Source of the DNA: JAAURB01 sp049649525 | GTDB lineage: Bacteria; Cyanobacteriota; Cyanobacteriia; Cyanobacteriales; Microcoleaceae | Assembly (NCBI GenBank): GCA_049649525.1 | Contig: JBARZE010000050.1 | Location: 1-64,000, forward strand | Direction of reading: 5' to 3' | Length of the DNA stretch: 64,000 bases | Shown: positions 34,597 through 43,657 of the stretch, piece by piece | How positions within the stretch are numbered: position 1 is the stretch's first letter | Layout of the letters: each line of letters opens with the position of its first letter | Program-made: the position numbers and the translations under genes | Notes under the pieces: model-generated | Told to the model about the DNA's origin: nothing | Databases searched by the model: none | What the model saw: only the letters and a program-made list of their open reading frames with translations

Positions 34597-35445
34597 ATGA
34601 TTACTCCCAGTGAACTAAATTACTGTTACCGAGTGCTAGAACTAAAACCTGGAGCCTCTCTTGAATTGGTAGATCAGGCTTACAAGGACTTAGCATTTAT
34701 CTGGCATCCGGATCGAATTCCTGAAAGCAACCAACGACTGCGACAACGAGCACAAGAAAAGTTGAAAGAAATTAACTTTGCTCGGGATCAGTTGCGATCG
34801 CTATTGCGGCGAAATTCAAGTCCTCAATCACGTACCTCTGGGCGTTCAAACCCTCGGGCAACTACAACCCCCCCTACACCCCCTCAAAGGACTGCTGCAC
34901 CTCAACCGAAGCGTACCTATCGAACCCCTACAACACCTAAAACACCTACAACACCTAAAACACCTACAACACATACAACCACCTCAAGTCCAGCCACAAC
35001 CGCTTCATCGGTTCAAAGTCCAGCCTCACAAACCTCACCTTCTTACCCGGCAAAGCGGCCATATCAACGTCCTTCTGCCCAACCCGATATGACAGGGGCT
35101 AACCTACGAGGGGCAGATTTAAAAGAGAAAGATTTATCGGGTCGTAATTTAAGCGGCGCTGACTTGAGTCAGGCTAACCTTAGTGATGCCTTTTTACATG
35201 GGGTGAATTTAAATGGTGCTTGTTTGTATCGCGCTAATTTATTTCGGGCGAATTTTTTGCAAGCTGACTTACGCTACGCCAACTTACAAGAATCTAACTT
35301 AATTGGAGCAGATTTAAGCGGGGCAGATTTGCGAGGTGCTAATTTAACTGGCGCAACTGTGGGAAGTGGCGATCGCATTTTGGTGAAATTGACAGGGACT
35401 CATTTAGCAGGTGCGATTTTACCTGATGGCAGTACTCACCCGTAA
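34597..35445 (+). CDS. J-domain / pentapeptide repeat fusion protein
   Basis: The 282-residue protein begins with a J domain (about 6-72) that keeps the HPD motif (37-39, WHPDR). The J domain would activate a DnaK partner. A Pro/Thr/Ser-rich linker (about 75-160) follows with three KTPTT-type 15-base tandem units. The last ~115 residues are pentapeptide repeats (A-N/D-L-x-x, as in ADLSGADLRGANLTGA), which form a right-handed beta-helix. J-domain proteins with such a helix are seen in cyanobacteria, but their clients are unknown. One copy of a 71-bp dispersed repeat lies 30 bases after the stop. Confidence 0.85.
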   Translation: MITPSELNYCYRVLELKPGASLELVDQAYKDLAFIWHPDRIPESNQRLRQRAQEKLKEINFARDQLRSLLRRNSSPQSRTSGRSNPRATTTPPTPPQRTAAPQPKRTYRTPTTPKTPTTPKTPTTHTTTSSPATTASSVQSPASQTSPSYPAKRPYQRPSAQPDMTGANLRGADLKEKDLSGRNLSGADLSQANLSDAFLHGVNLNGACLYRANLFRANFLQADLRYANLQESNLIGADLSGADLRGANLTGATVGSGDRILVKLTGTHLAGAILPDGSTHP

Positions 35446-35475
35446 TGAGTTATGAATTATCAATTATCAATTATC

Positions 35476-35546
35476 AATGGGATTTATGATTAGATCCCGT
35501 GGATTTTCACTCCCGTACTTTGGTTACATGTAACGTCACGACAGAC
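35476..35546 (+). repeat. 71-bp dispersed repeat, copy A
   Basis: The bases from AATGGG (35476) to GACAGAC (35546) recur exactly, in inverted orientation, at 36816-36886. The unit contains the palindrome GTTACATGTAAC and a GGGAT/ATCCC hairpin. AT-rich heptamers (ATTATCA, ATAACTC) flank it on both sides in this copy. It lies between the J-domain/pentapeptide gene and hisH. It looks like a small non-autonomous mobile or repeat element. Confidence 0.85.
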
Positions 35547-35577
35547 TCATAACTCATAACTCATAACTTCTTTCTGG

Positions 35578-36219
35578 TTAATGAGACATCGCCAAACGAG
35601 AAGAGACTAATTCAACAAAATTTTCTAGCATTTTCAACCCATCAGTTGAAGATTTTTCGGGATGAAATTGAACCGCCATTACATTCTCATTCGCTAGAGC
35701 TGCGGTGACTGTTTGAGTACCGTGAGTTATTGTGGCAGCGGTTAACTGGGGATCAACCGGAGCAACATAGTAAGAATGAACAAAATACACCCAAGGATTA
35801 GATTCGAGTCCGTTCCACAATGGCAGATGTGATTGAGTATAATTGAGCTGATTCCATCCCATGTGAGGAATCGTTAAACCCGGTTCTGATTTGAAGCGTC
35901 GTACAGTTCCCGGAAAAATACCTAAACCTGATTCTGTGCCTTCTTCGCTACCTTCAAATAAAATTTGTAAACCCAAACAAATCCCCAGAAATGGAATTCC
36001 TGATGCGATCACTTCTCGAATGGGTTCAACTAAATTGCGCGATCGCAAATGTTGCATGGCTGGATCGAAAGACCCTACACCCGGTAAGACGACTGCTTCT
36101 GCTGCTTGAATGACTGCGGGGGAATCTGTAATTTGAGGCGTTGCATTTGCTTTTTCGAGTCCTTTACACACGGAGTGTAAATTTCCCATATCGTAGTCAA
36201 TTACTGCAATTACAGACAT
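35578..36219 (-). CDS. hisH: Imidazole glycerol phosphate synthase glutaminase subunit
   Basis: HisH releases ammonia from glutamine for HisF in histidine biosynthesis. The 213-residue length is normal. The class I amidotransferase nucleophile is Cys81 in LGICLGLQ, and the His186/Glu188 pair lies in FHPEKS. Early segments (VIDYDMGNLHSV, VLPGVGSFD) are also typical. hisF is not adjacent, as is usual in cyanobacteria. The gene and the small protein gene at 36311 lie between the two inverted copies of the 71-bp repeat. Confidence 0.96.
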   Translation of the reverse strand: MSVIAVIDYDMGNLHSVCKGLEKANATPQITDSPAVIQAAEAVVLPGVGSFDPAMQHLRSRNLVEPIREVIASGIPFLGICLGLQILFEGSEEGTESGLGIFPGTVRRFKSEPGLTIPHMGWNQLNYTQSHLPLWNGLESNPWVYFVHSYYVAPVDPQLTAATITHGTQTVTAALANENVMAVQFHPEKSSTDGLKMLENFVELVSSRLAMSH

Positions 36220-36310
36220 GGATGATTTTCCCTTATTCGTTTCAACCCTTCAGGAAAGATTATAACGTGTTGCGATTTACAATCCTAATCACTATTTATA
36301 AAAATTGTAT

Positions 36311-36529
36311 TTAAGCGATTTGGTCTGAAGTACTAATCCAAATAATCCCTTGATGTAATTCATCGAGGAGATGATGCAATGCAGACTGACAAGCTCCAGT
36401 CAGGGAATCTCTTGATAAGATAGCAGATTTGAGTAGTTGATAATCGAGGGGGGTAATCTGGCGAAACGCCAAAACTCGGTCAATAATTGTTTCTAACGGA
36501 ATTTGAGGTAAAGAGCGATTAGATAACAT
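36311..36529 (-). CDS. Small conserved cyanobacterial protein
   Basis: The 72-residue product (from ATG 36529; a TTG at 36541 would add four residues) is helical, with IDRVLAFRQITPLDYQLLKS and a C-terminal LHHLLDELHQGIIWIS. It resembles a family of short cyanobacterial proteins of unknown role, with a pattern of I-D-R-x-L-A…I-x-x-x-D…L…L-x-x-G-x-I. It lies about 90 bases upstream of hisH on the same strand. Confidence 0.6.
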   Translation of the reverse strand: MLSNRSLPQIPLETIIDRVLAFRQITPLDYQLLKSAILSRDSLTGACQSALHHLLDELHQGIIWISTSDQIA

Positions 36530-36815
36530 TGACTCAACCAAAGCTTGTGGAACAATATACTGATTTTCCCTCTATTGTTCAATTACGTCTGTGATAGGCT
36601 TATGCAAAGGTGAGTGAATCTCATCAGTTATCACAAGTGATGCTTACCTAAGTGCAATGGTGATCTCAGTTACATCGAGCGATCGGTAAAATCTCAGAAC
36701 TCTTGTTATCACTTACATTGCATCGCATTAGAGGATGTACTGAGAATGGACTAGTGTTCAGAGTAGGAGAAACAGGGACAATGGGGTGTAGGGAGTAAAG
36801 AGTAAGCAGTAACGG

Positions 36816-36886
36816 GTCTGTCGTGACGTTACATGTAACCAAAGTACGGGAGTGAAAATCCACGGGATCTAATCATAAATCCCATT
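36816..36886 (-). repeat. 71-bp dispersed repeat, copy B
   Basis: This is the exact reverse complement of copy A (35476-35546) over 71 bases, and beyond it the AT-rich heptamer tract is also shared on one side. It sits 287 bases upstream of the small protein gene and 128 bases downstream of the end of dxs. Two identical copies about 1.3 kb apart, in inverted orientation, suggest recent movement or gene conversion. Confidence 0.85.
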
Positions 36887-36954
36887 CATAATTGATAATT
36901 CATAACTCATAACTCATAATTCTTCTCCATTGCCTGCGCCAAGCGCCTTAATTT

Positions 36955-36988
36955 CAATATAAAAGACGTTCCGTAAAATAGAACGTCT
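36955..36988 (-). terminator. Intrinsic terminator of dxs
   Basis: On the minus strand AGACGTTC and GAACGTCT (36964-36971 and 36981-36988) form an eight-base perfect stem with a nine-base loop, followed by TTTTATATT. It lies 27 bases after the dxs stop. It resembles the TAGAGACGTT-type repeat seen after potC. Confidence 0.65.
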
Positions 36989-37014
36989 CTACATTGATGA
37001 TAAATTAACCTAAT

Positions 37015-38925
37015 TTAATGAACAGCCGACGAAAGCTTTTGATTGAACATGGTTTTGAGGATATTTTCTGCCATTTGAGGACTGGTTAAACCCAAATCAG
37101 CCTTAGATTGATCGGGTTTGGCATGATCGACTAATTTGTCAGGTACGCCGAAGCGTTTGAGAGACACAAGGATATCGTGATCTAACAATGCTTCACCAAC
37201 TGCCGACCCAAAACCACCCATCACACAGCCTTCTTCTAAGGTGACGACTTTACCAATTTGCTGAGCGAGGGGTAAAATCAAATCTGTGTCTAAGGGCTTG
37301 ACAAACCGGGCATTAATCACTGTAGATTCAATCCCATGTTCACTCAGGATCTCTGCCACTTGCAGGGACGAAGTGACCATTGAGCCATATCCTAACAGCA
37401 ATAAGTCATCACCATGACGTAGGATTTCCCCTTTGCCAATAGGTAAAGGTTCCCAACCCTCCTCCATCAGCGGCACACCCAGACCCGATCCACGAGGATA
37501 ACGCATCGCAATTGGCCCGTCTGTATGTTCAATCCCAGTTACAATCATTCGTTGTAATTCTGCTTCATCTTTCGGTGCCATAATTGTGAGATTAGGCAAA
37601 CACCGCAGATAAGCGATATCATAGAGTCCTTGGTGAGTTGGGCCGTCTGCACCGACAATTCCCGCCCGATCTAAACAGAGGAATACGGGTAATTTTTGAA
37701 TGCAGATATCATGAATAATTTGATCATAAGCCCGTTGGAGGAAGGTAGAATAAATTGCAGCAACTGGGCGCATTCCTTCTGTGGCTAAACCTGCCGCTAA
37801 TGTCAAAGCGTGTTGTTCAGCAATACCCACATCGATATACTGTTGGGGGAGTTTAGCTTGCAGTTTATCTAATCCTGTCCCCGTTGCCATCGCTGCGGTA
37901 ATGCCAATAATTTTAGGATTATTTTCCGCCAATTTCACCAAAGTATGGGCAAACACTTTAGAGTAACTCGGGGGTTTAGGAGTCGAAGAGGGGATCGCTT
38001 TTCCGGTGGCTAAATTAAACGCAGATTGGGCATGATAACCCACTTTATCTTGTTCTGCGATCGCATAACCTTTCCCTTTAATCGTCGAGACATGAACCAT
38101 TACTGGCCCTTCAATTTCATGACCTTGTCGGAAGGTTTCGATCAATTCTTCTAAATTGTGACCATCGACAGGCCCAATATAAGTGAAGCCTAATTCTTCA
38201 ATAATTGCCCCCACTTTCGGCACAGCTAGGCGTTTCATCCCTTCTTTGAGGCGTTCCATTTCGGGGGTAAAGGTTTCGCCAACAAAGGGAATATGTTTAA
38301 ACTGTTCCCGCAAGTTATCCTTGAGAAACTGCACCGGAGGACTGAGGCGCATTTTATTGAGATATCGTGGAATTGCCCCCACATTCGGAGAAATCGACAT
38401 CTCGTTATCATTGAGAATCACCATTAGATTCGTGTTGGGCAAATGACCTGCATGGTTAATCGCTTCTAAGGCCATACCACCGGTGAGGGCACCATCTCCA
38501 ATTACCGCAACTGTTTTGAAGTTTTCGCCTTTGAGATCCCGTGCGATCGCCATTCCTAAGGCGGCTGAGATGCTGGTTGAGGCGTGTCCTGCCCCAAAAT
38601 GGTCAAATTTGCTCTCACAACGTTTGAGATAGCCTGCAACCCCCTCTTTTTGCCGTAACGTATGGAAATTGTTATAGCGACCTGTAATCATTTTGTGGGG
38701 ATAAGCTTGGTGACCGACATCCCAAATTACTTTATCTCGATCAAGATCTAAGGTTTGGTAAAGCCCTAGAGTCAGTTCAACAACACCTAAGCCTGGCCCT
38801 AAGTGGCCTCCGCTTGCTGCAATTGTTTCTAAATGCTTTTCTCGAATCTGTCGGGCAATTTCTTCGAGTTCGTGGATCGACAGACCATGAAGTTGATTTG
38901 GATGAGTAATTTCACTCAGGTGCAT
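37015..38925 (-). CDS. dxs: 1-deoxy-D-xylulose-5-phosphate synthase
   Basis: DXS condenses pyruvate and glyceraldehyde 3-phosphate, the first and controlling step of the MEP isoprenoid pathway that feeds carotenoids and the phytyl tail of chlorophyll. The 636-residue length is normal. The thiamine diphosphate motif GDGALTGGMALEAINHAG (near 143) ends in LNDNEMSIS, and the transketolase C-terminal segments (PVAAIYSTFLQRAYDQ, HDICIQKLPV) are present. About 570 non-coding bases precede it. Confidence 0.97.
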   Translation of the reverse strand: MHLSEITHPNQLHGLSIHELEEIARQIREKHLETIAASGGHLGPGLGVVELTLGLYQTLDLDRDKVIWDVGHQAYPHKMITGRYNNFHTLRQKEGVAGYLKRCESKFDHFGAGHASTSISAALGMAIARDLKGENFKTVAVIGDGALTGGMALEAINHAGHLPNTNLMVILNDNEMSISPNVGAIPRYLNKMRLSPPVQFLKDNLREQFKHIPFVGETFTPEMERLKEGMKRLAVPKVGAIIEELGFTYIGPVDGHNLEELIETFRQGHEIEGPVMVHVSTIKGKGYAIAEQDKVGYHAQSAFNLATGKAIPSSTPKPPSYSKVFAHTLVKLAENNPKIIGITAAMATGTGLDKLQAKLPQQYIDVGIAEQHALTLAAGLATEGMRPVAAIYSTFLQRAYDQIIHDICIQKLPVFLCLDRAGIVGADGPTHQGLYDIAYLRCLPNLTIMAPKDEAELQRMIVTGIEHTDGPIAMRYPRGSGLGVPLMEEGWEPLPIGKGEILRHGDDLLLLGYGSMVTSSLQVAEILSEHGIESTVINARFVKPLDTDLILPLAQQIGKVVTLEEGCVMGGFGSAVGEALLDHDILVSLKRFGVPDKLVDHAKPDQSKADLGLTSPQMAENILKTMFNQKLSSAVH

Positions 38926-39497
38926 ATTTCAAATACCTGCGTTTGCCATTATTAAATATTTAGGGAAATGACTCAGATTGTTAGTCCGGTCATAATTCAT
39001 AAATGACATGGTAGCAAGGGAGGCAGATCAATGGGAATATGTTTATTGAACTGTGGCATCATGCCAAATCAACCGATTAGGGCGGATTTTACTGCAATCT
39101 AGAACAGTATCAAGCTTTAACAATGATGATTTTCCGACATATTTGTTATATTATCTTCATTATTAACTCACCCTTAATTGAATCAAGTCTCGACTGTTCA
39201 CTTCTTGTTTCTAATTGACAATTATTTTCAACAAAACCTTTTTTTGCTCGGGTTATTAGCAATATTTAATTTTAATTTTATCAAAAAAGCACTGTCTTGA
39301 TATCCAACAAAATATTTATTCTTAATGTTTTATTATCCTTTTCAATGTTGATGATAGTGAATTGACAGGGGTATAGCAACTAACAATTTTAATTTTATGA
39401 TGCGAATTCGGTGTTTTTTTTACTCTCTGTTCAATGCAGACTAACTTAATGATGTGAAAATGATTCTCGGAAAAATGCACCTGATGGTTAAATCAAC
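38926..39497. other. Intergenic region upstream of dxs
   Basis: About 570 AT-rich bases lie between the glycosyltransferase stop and the dxs start on the same strand. They should carry the dxs promoter. No gene, repeat or structured RNA was recognised. A long T-run occurs near 39240. Confidence 0.5.
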
Positions 39498-40418
39498 TTA
39501 ACCCTGAGCAGAATCCGAGACGCGAAGCGATCCTGAAACAGCTTCAGAAGAAACTTGTTTGGTTTGATCTAACTTCGCCAGTAAGCCTTGATCAAGTTCT
39601 GGGGTGGGTAAATGTCGAATTTCCCAAACCTTCAACAAAATCAGATATTCATAAAACGCTTGCAGCATACACCAGGTAAACCCTGCCCGTCCGTCCCAAA
39701 TGCCTCCCAAGAGAAAGTACATATAGAAAAACCGAACAATGGGCCGAAATGGTAATCTTAAGGATAGATCTTTGAGTGCTCTGCGTCTTTCCACCTCAGA
39801 CTGACCCCAAAACAAATCTTTCCACTTAACGCTGCCTGAATCTAACTGTCTAACCGTTTCAACCGCTTCATCTGTTGAATAGCGATTGTGTTTTTCAATC
39901 CAGCGAGACATCCCTTTACCACAAGTGTAGTGAGGATAAGTTTGTTTCAAGAAATCAGTTGGCCCTTCACACACCTCCCGTTCTGTGTGACCATAATCAT
40001 CGAACCATACTTTATCCTTGCGAAATAGCCGCATTTGATAACGGGGATATTGGGTACTGTGACGAATCCATTGACCCATAAACATCACCCGTTCTGCCAC
40101 ATAATAGCCAATATAATCTGGGTTTTGGAGGGCCGCAAGACATTCATCGAATAACTCTGGGGTCATGCGTTCATCGGCTTCTAGGATATACACCCACTCG
40201 TATTGGGTTGGGATTTCTTTCAGCATCCAAGTCCGTTGACGACCATGACTTTCAAACCGATGCTTTAGGACTCGAATTGGGTATTGCTCCGCAATCTCAA
40301 CGGTGCGATCGCTACTGTAAGAATCAACCACGATGATATCATCAGATAGCATTGCTGACTCAATACAGGGTGCAATATCAATTTCTTCGTTGTAAGTCAG
40401 GATATAAATTGAAAACAT
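39498..40418 (-). CDS. Glycosyltransferase family 2
   Basis: The 306-residue protein has a GT-A fold. It has an N-terminal FSIYILTYNEE, DDIIVVDSYSSDRT, and the metal-binding EADERM (DxD-like). The C-terminal half, with FFYMYFLLGGIWDGRAGF, resembles WcaA/RfaQ-type enzymes that build surface polysaccharides. It probably transfers a sugar from a nucleotide donor at the membrane. The next gene upstream encodes an HpsJ-family protein, consistent with a role in exopolysaccharide. Confidence 0.8.
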   Translation of the reverse strand: MFSIYILTYNEEIDIAPCIESAMLSDDIIVVDSYSSDRTVEIAEQYPIRVLKHRFESHGRQRTWMLKEIPTQYEWVYILEADERMTPELFDECLAALQNPDYIGYYVAERVMFMGQWIRHSTQYPRYQMRLFRKDKVWFDDYGHTEREVCEGPTDFLKQTYPHYTCGKGMSRWIEKHNRYSTDEAVETVRQLDSGSVKWKDLFWGQSEVERRRALKDLSLRLPFRPIVRFFYMYFLLGGIWDGRAGFTWCMLQAFYEYLILLKVWEIRHLPTPELDQGLLAKLDQTKQVSSEAVSGSLRVSDSAQG

Positions 40419-40637
40419 TCGACAAAGGTTGATAAGTTAAAAATATAGGGCTATAGATGCAAACCTCTGAGTCATGTATCGGAGTTGACTTTCAGTATGA
40501 GCACAGATAGTGAAGATGAGCTTGACAAGTTAGCATTCAATGAATCATTCGAGCGCTCGCACCCAACAACAGCCAACTAACAGAGAGACTCGCGCTGATG
40601 GGAGTCCTCTGCAGAGACGGCAAACAACAGAGTTGTT

Positions 40638-41462
40638 TTAGCTGGCCGAAACTTTTCGACGACTTCCGCCCAAAATCCCTAAACCTTTCAATCCTGTCCA
40701 ACCAATTACAATATATCCAATGGCTAGGAAAAGACTACTCAGTCCAGTCTGCAAGCTAGATTTCAACGAACGAGTTTTCGCTTGATCCTCGAGTTGTTGT
40801 TTGCGCTCTCGAATTTGAGTCAAAAGCTGAGTCGGTAAGTTGTCTGCTTGATCTTCTAAAAACTGATCTAATACAGCGGGGTTTGTTTGAGCTTGCTCGA
40901 GAGTATCTCTAACAGTCGCGGGTAAAGTGTCTTGATCGAGCAATTGATTCAGTTGATCTTCATTTTGCAGCAAATTACCAAACTGAGAGCGAAGCTGAGT
41001 TTTACGTTGTTCGACTTGCTGTTGAAACTGAGCGCTACCGAGTTGAGTTTCTAACTGAGTTTCTGCTTGTGTTGCTTGCTGATTAATTTGGCTCAACGCC
41101 TCAGCTCGAGCAATCCGAGTATTATTGAGGTGAAGCGGAAATAGCAACAAGTACATTAAGCCCAGTATGCTGGCAATGATGGCAACCCAAAACTGTAAGT
41201 TTAATAAGGGTTTCGTTAGCTTTCGAGTGCCTCCGGCGGTTACAGTGTCCATCCAAGAGCCAATCAGAATCAATGCCATTCCCACCAAGGGAACAATACC
41301 TCGGTCCACCAGTTGAGTTGCAGTTGTCAGTTGCCAAGAGCGGTTACTGAAGTTAGTCGGAATTGCTAGGATGAAGTAATCAACCAGGGCAGAGACAATC
41401 AAGATGATTCCAATCCCTTTAATACTCCAAGAGATTGGTGATGAAATTTGACGGCTAGTCAT
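40638..41462 (-). CDS. HpsJ-family protein
   Basis: The 274-residue protein has N-terminal membrane helices (about 14-34, 56-70 and 87-107), a long Gln/Leu-rich helical domain with coiled-coil character (about 115-225) and another membrane segment (about 238-258) before a basic tail. The arrangement and the final GWTGLKGLGILGG match the HpsJ family, named from the hormogonium polysaccharide genes of filamentous cyanobacteria. I base the name on this overall match and cannot verify it by alignment. The role in polysaccharide export or motility is inferred from the family. The glycosyltransferase gene follows 220 bases downstream. Confidence 0.7.
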   Translation of the reverse strand: MTSRQISSPISWSIKGIGIILIVSALVDYFILAIPTNFSNRSWQLTTATQLVDRGIVPLVGMALILIGSWMDTVTAGGTRKLTKPLLNLQFWVAIIASILGLMYLLLFPLHLNNTRIARAEALSQINQQATQAETQLETQLGSAQFQQQVEQRKTQLRSQFGNLLQNEDQLNQLLDQDTLPATVRDTLEQAQTNPAVLDQFLEDQADNLPTQLLTQIRERKQQLEDQAKTRSLKSSLQTGLSSLFLAIGYIVIGWTGLKGLGILGGSRRKVSAS

Positions 41463-42121
41463 CGCATTTATGGGAGTCAGAACAGTTAGTCATTGTTCAC
41501 GGAATGAAAATATAGGGCTGATATTGGCAGGGATCGATCGAATTGAGGGTTGTGAACAGTTACCCTCATAGCTGTTAGTCTCATAGACAATGACGCTACC
41601 AGCAAATACAGACCCCACCCTTAAAATACAATTGTCAGCAGTCTCCCGCGATCAAACTTCCGCAATTTGGGAAGTTAGGGATCTCGACTCAATGATTAGA
41701 CGAAGCCAGAGAGTTAATTTTACCCGTAACCTTTGTTTTTATTAGGCTGAGGTGGGTTAACTCAAGATCCTAGGGATAATGTCCCGTCTCTAGTTGCTAA
41801 ATGGCAGGCGTTGGCCAATAGAGTCGGGGGCTAACAAATGATTAAACCCTACTTTACTTTAGGCTACCCTAACATATTGATTTTCAATAATTTCTCTAAT
41901 CGTTATTCACGATCGCTAGGGAGTTGGCGACTCATACAGCTCTGATTTGACGTTCTGCCGAAGCTCTGGCGGAGGGCTGTTGCTGGTGTTATTTTACCTG
42001 TTGTTCTAGCTCGCTTAAGATTTGGAGGAACAAGCTGATATCCTCTGGTGTGAGTGTCTGATGTTTCGATAAAGATAAAGATAGCGCTACACTATAATGC
42101 TGTAGATTAACACTACAATTT
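41463..42121. other. Divergent intergenic region HpsJ / DsbA-like
   Basis: About 660 bases contain the divergent promoters. A minus-strand frame over 41989-42117 reads as coding-like (…TPEDISLFLQILSELEQQVK, then stop) but has no start codon outside the neighbouring DsbA-like gene. It may be the tail of a decayed gene. The rest shows no gene or structured RNA. Confidence 0.5.
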
Positions 42122-42916
42122 ATGAATTCTTCTTTTCCCCAGCAACGTCTACATCGTTTGCCTAGGCTAGTTTGGATAGGGTTACTGTCGCTGTGTTTAA
42201 TGCTCGGCAGTTGCTCAACGCTCTCGAATGATACTGATGTTGCCGTCAATTCTGAACTTGAACAGCAAGTTTTACAAATTATCCGCGATAACCCTGAAGT
42301 GATTTTAGAGTCTGTTCAGGCGTATCAACAAAATCAACAGGATGGTTTGAAACAGCAACGCCAGTCTTTCCTGAATCAAATTAAAGAGAACCCACAAGCG
42401 ATTATCGCAGATTCTCCGACTCAAGGAGCAACAGATGGGCAAATTGTATTATTTGAATTTTCTGATTTTCAATGTCCGTTCTGTTCTCGCGCTCATGCTA
42501 CCGTGAAGCAGTTCATGGATCGCCACCTAGATCAGGTGACATTGGTTTATAAGCATTTACCTTTAACTAAAATTCACCCAGAAGCTTTACCTGCGGCCAG
42601 AGCGGCTTGGGCAGCGCAACAACAAGGGAAATTCTGGGAATATCAAGAGAGCTTATTTGAACAGCAAAAGCAGTTAGGAGACACACTCTATCTGGAGTTA
42701 GCTGAAGATCTCAATTTAGATCTAGAACAATTTAACCGCGATCGCAACAGTGATGAAGCGTTAGAAGCCATTCAAGCAGATGTCCAGCTCGCAACAGGTT
42801 TGGGCGCGTCTGGTACACCGTTTTTCGTGATGAATGGGGAAACGTTTTCTGGTGCCGTAGAACTGTCTAAAATGGAAAGCGTTCTAGCAGAAGTCAAAAA
42901 AGCGATTCAAGGTTAA
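42122..42916 (+). CDS. DsbA-like thiol-disulfide lipoprotein
   Basis: The 264-residue protein has a signal peptide with lipobox LMLGSC (Cys31) and a helical segment with LEQQVLQIIRDNPEVILESV. A thioredoxin-fold DsbA domain follows with the redox pair CPFC (Cys118, Cys121) and a cis-proline segment GASGTPFFVMNGE near the end. It catalyses disulfide formation or shuffling in exported proteins. No DsbB partner is adjacent. It lies 5 bases upstream of the acyltransferase gene, so the two probably form an operon. Confidence 0.85.
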   Translation: MNSSFPQQRLHRLPRLVWIGLLSLCLMLGSCSTLSNDTDVAVNSELEQQVLQIIRDNPEVILESVQAYQQNQQDGLKQQRQSFLNQIKENPQAIIADSPTQGATDGQIVLFEFSDFQCPFCSRAHATVKQFMDRHLDQVTLVYKHLPLTKIHPEALPAARAAWAAQQQGKFWEYQESLFEQQKQLGDTLYLELAEDLNLDLEQFNRDRNSDEALEAIQADVQLATGLGASGTPFFVMNGETFSGAVELSKMESVLAEVKKAIQG

Positions 42917-42921
42917 AGACA

Positions 42922-43557
42922 GTGGCAATTCGTGAACCTTTCCCCAGTTTAGTTCTCTATCACCTGTTTAAATGGTCAGTGGTGAGTCCGGTATTACATA
43001 CCTATTTTCGGGGAAAAATTTATAATACAGAACGGGTTCCCCAAGCTGGGCCATTAGTGGTGGTGAGTAACCATGCTAGTGATTTCGATCCACCCTTATT
43101 GTCTAATTGTGTGCGCCGTCCGGTGGCGTTTATGGCAAAAGAAGAATTGTTTCAAGTGCCTGTACTTAAACAAGCCATTGAGTTATATGGGGCGTATCCA
43201 ATTAAGCGTGGATCAGTCGATCGTAGTGCCATGCGCGCCGCTATTGATACCCTAGATCGAGGTTGGGCAACCTGTGTATTCTTAGGAGGGACTCGTACAC
43301 CGGATGGTCGTATTCATCAGCCCAAATTAGGAGCGGCATTCATTGCAGCAAAAGCAAAAGCGCCATTGTTACCCGTGTGTTTGTGGGGGACTGAGAACAT
43401 TGTTCAAAAAGGTTCTTATCTACCCAAACCTGTTCCTATAACGGTACGAATTGGTGAAGTGATCGATCCCCCTAACTCCAGCGATCGCCCAGAATTAGAG
43501 GCGTTAACCGAACGCTGTGCAGCCGAAATTAATGCCATGCATGATTTAGGACGTTAG
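42922..43557 (+). CDS. 1-acyl-glycerol-3-phosphate acyltransferase (PlsC-like)
   Basis: The 211-residue protein has the acyltransferase motif HASDFD (His51, Asp56, HX4D type). It also has a GGTRTPDG segment corresponding to motif III and LPVCLWGTE near the C-terminus. It adds an acyl chain to lysophosphatidate in phospholipid synthesis. The start is a GTG 5 bases after the DsbA-like stop, and no closer ATG is available. Length and motifs fit the plsC family, though the exact acyl donor is unknown. Confidence 0.85.
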   Translation: MAIREPFPSLVLYHLFKWSVVSPVLHTYFRGKIYNTERVPQAGPLVVVSNHASDFDPPLLSNCVRRPVAFMAKEELFQVPVLKQAIELYGAYPIKRGSVDRSAMRAAIDTLDRGWATCVFLGGTRTPDGRIHQPKLGAAFIAAKAKAPLLPVCLWGTENIVQKGSYLPKPVPITVRIGEVIDPPNSSDRPELEALTERCAAEINAMHDLGR

Positions 43558-43604
43558 TGATTGGTTCATTTACCTTAGTGACGGGTAACGGGTAATGAGT
43601 GGAG

Positions 43605-43655
43605 TTTATACTCATCATTCATAACTCATAACTCATAATTCATAATTCATTCAAA
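43605..43655. repeat. AT-rich heptamer repeats upstream of DUF2288
   Basis: Tandem CATAACT and CATAATT heptamers precede the DUF2288 start (43658). They are of the same family as those near potC and flanking the 71-bp repeats. Confidence 0.55.
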
Positions 43656-43657
43656 TA

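Larger units (their letters stand above)
36530..37014. other. Intergenic region with repeat copy B and dxs terminator
   Basis: About 485 bases upstream of the small protein gene and downstream of dxs hold the 71-bp repeat copy B (36816-36886), AT-rich heptamers (36887-36923) and the dxs terminator (36955-36988). A 65-codon frame across the repeat is not a real gene. Confidence 0.7.

Noticed and set aside
34483..34614. 43-codon frame starting ATG AGC GCG
   Set aside because: Short, overlaps the start of the J-domain gene and has no ribosome-binding site; could be chance.
36666..36863. Minus-strand frame across repeat copy B
   Set aside because: It runs through a 71-bp repeat and heptamers and has no protein-like composition.
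41989..42249. Minus-strand frame overlapping the DsbA-like gene
   Set aside because: The coding-like C-terminal part has no start codon outside the DsbA-like gene; most of it is antisense to that gene.
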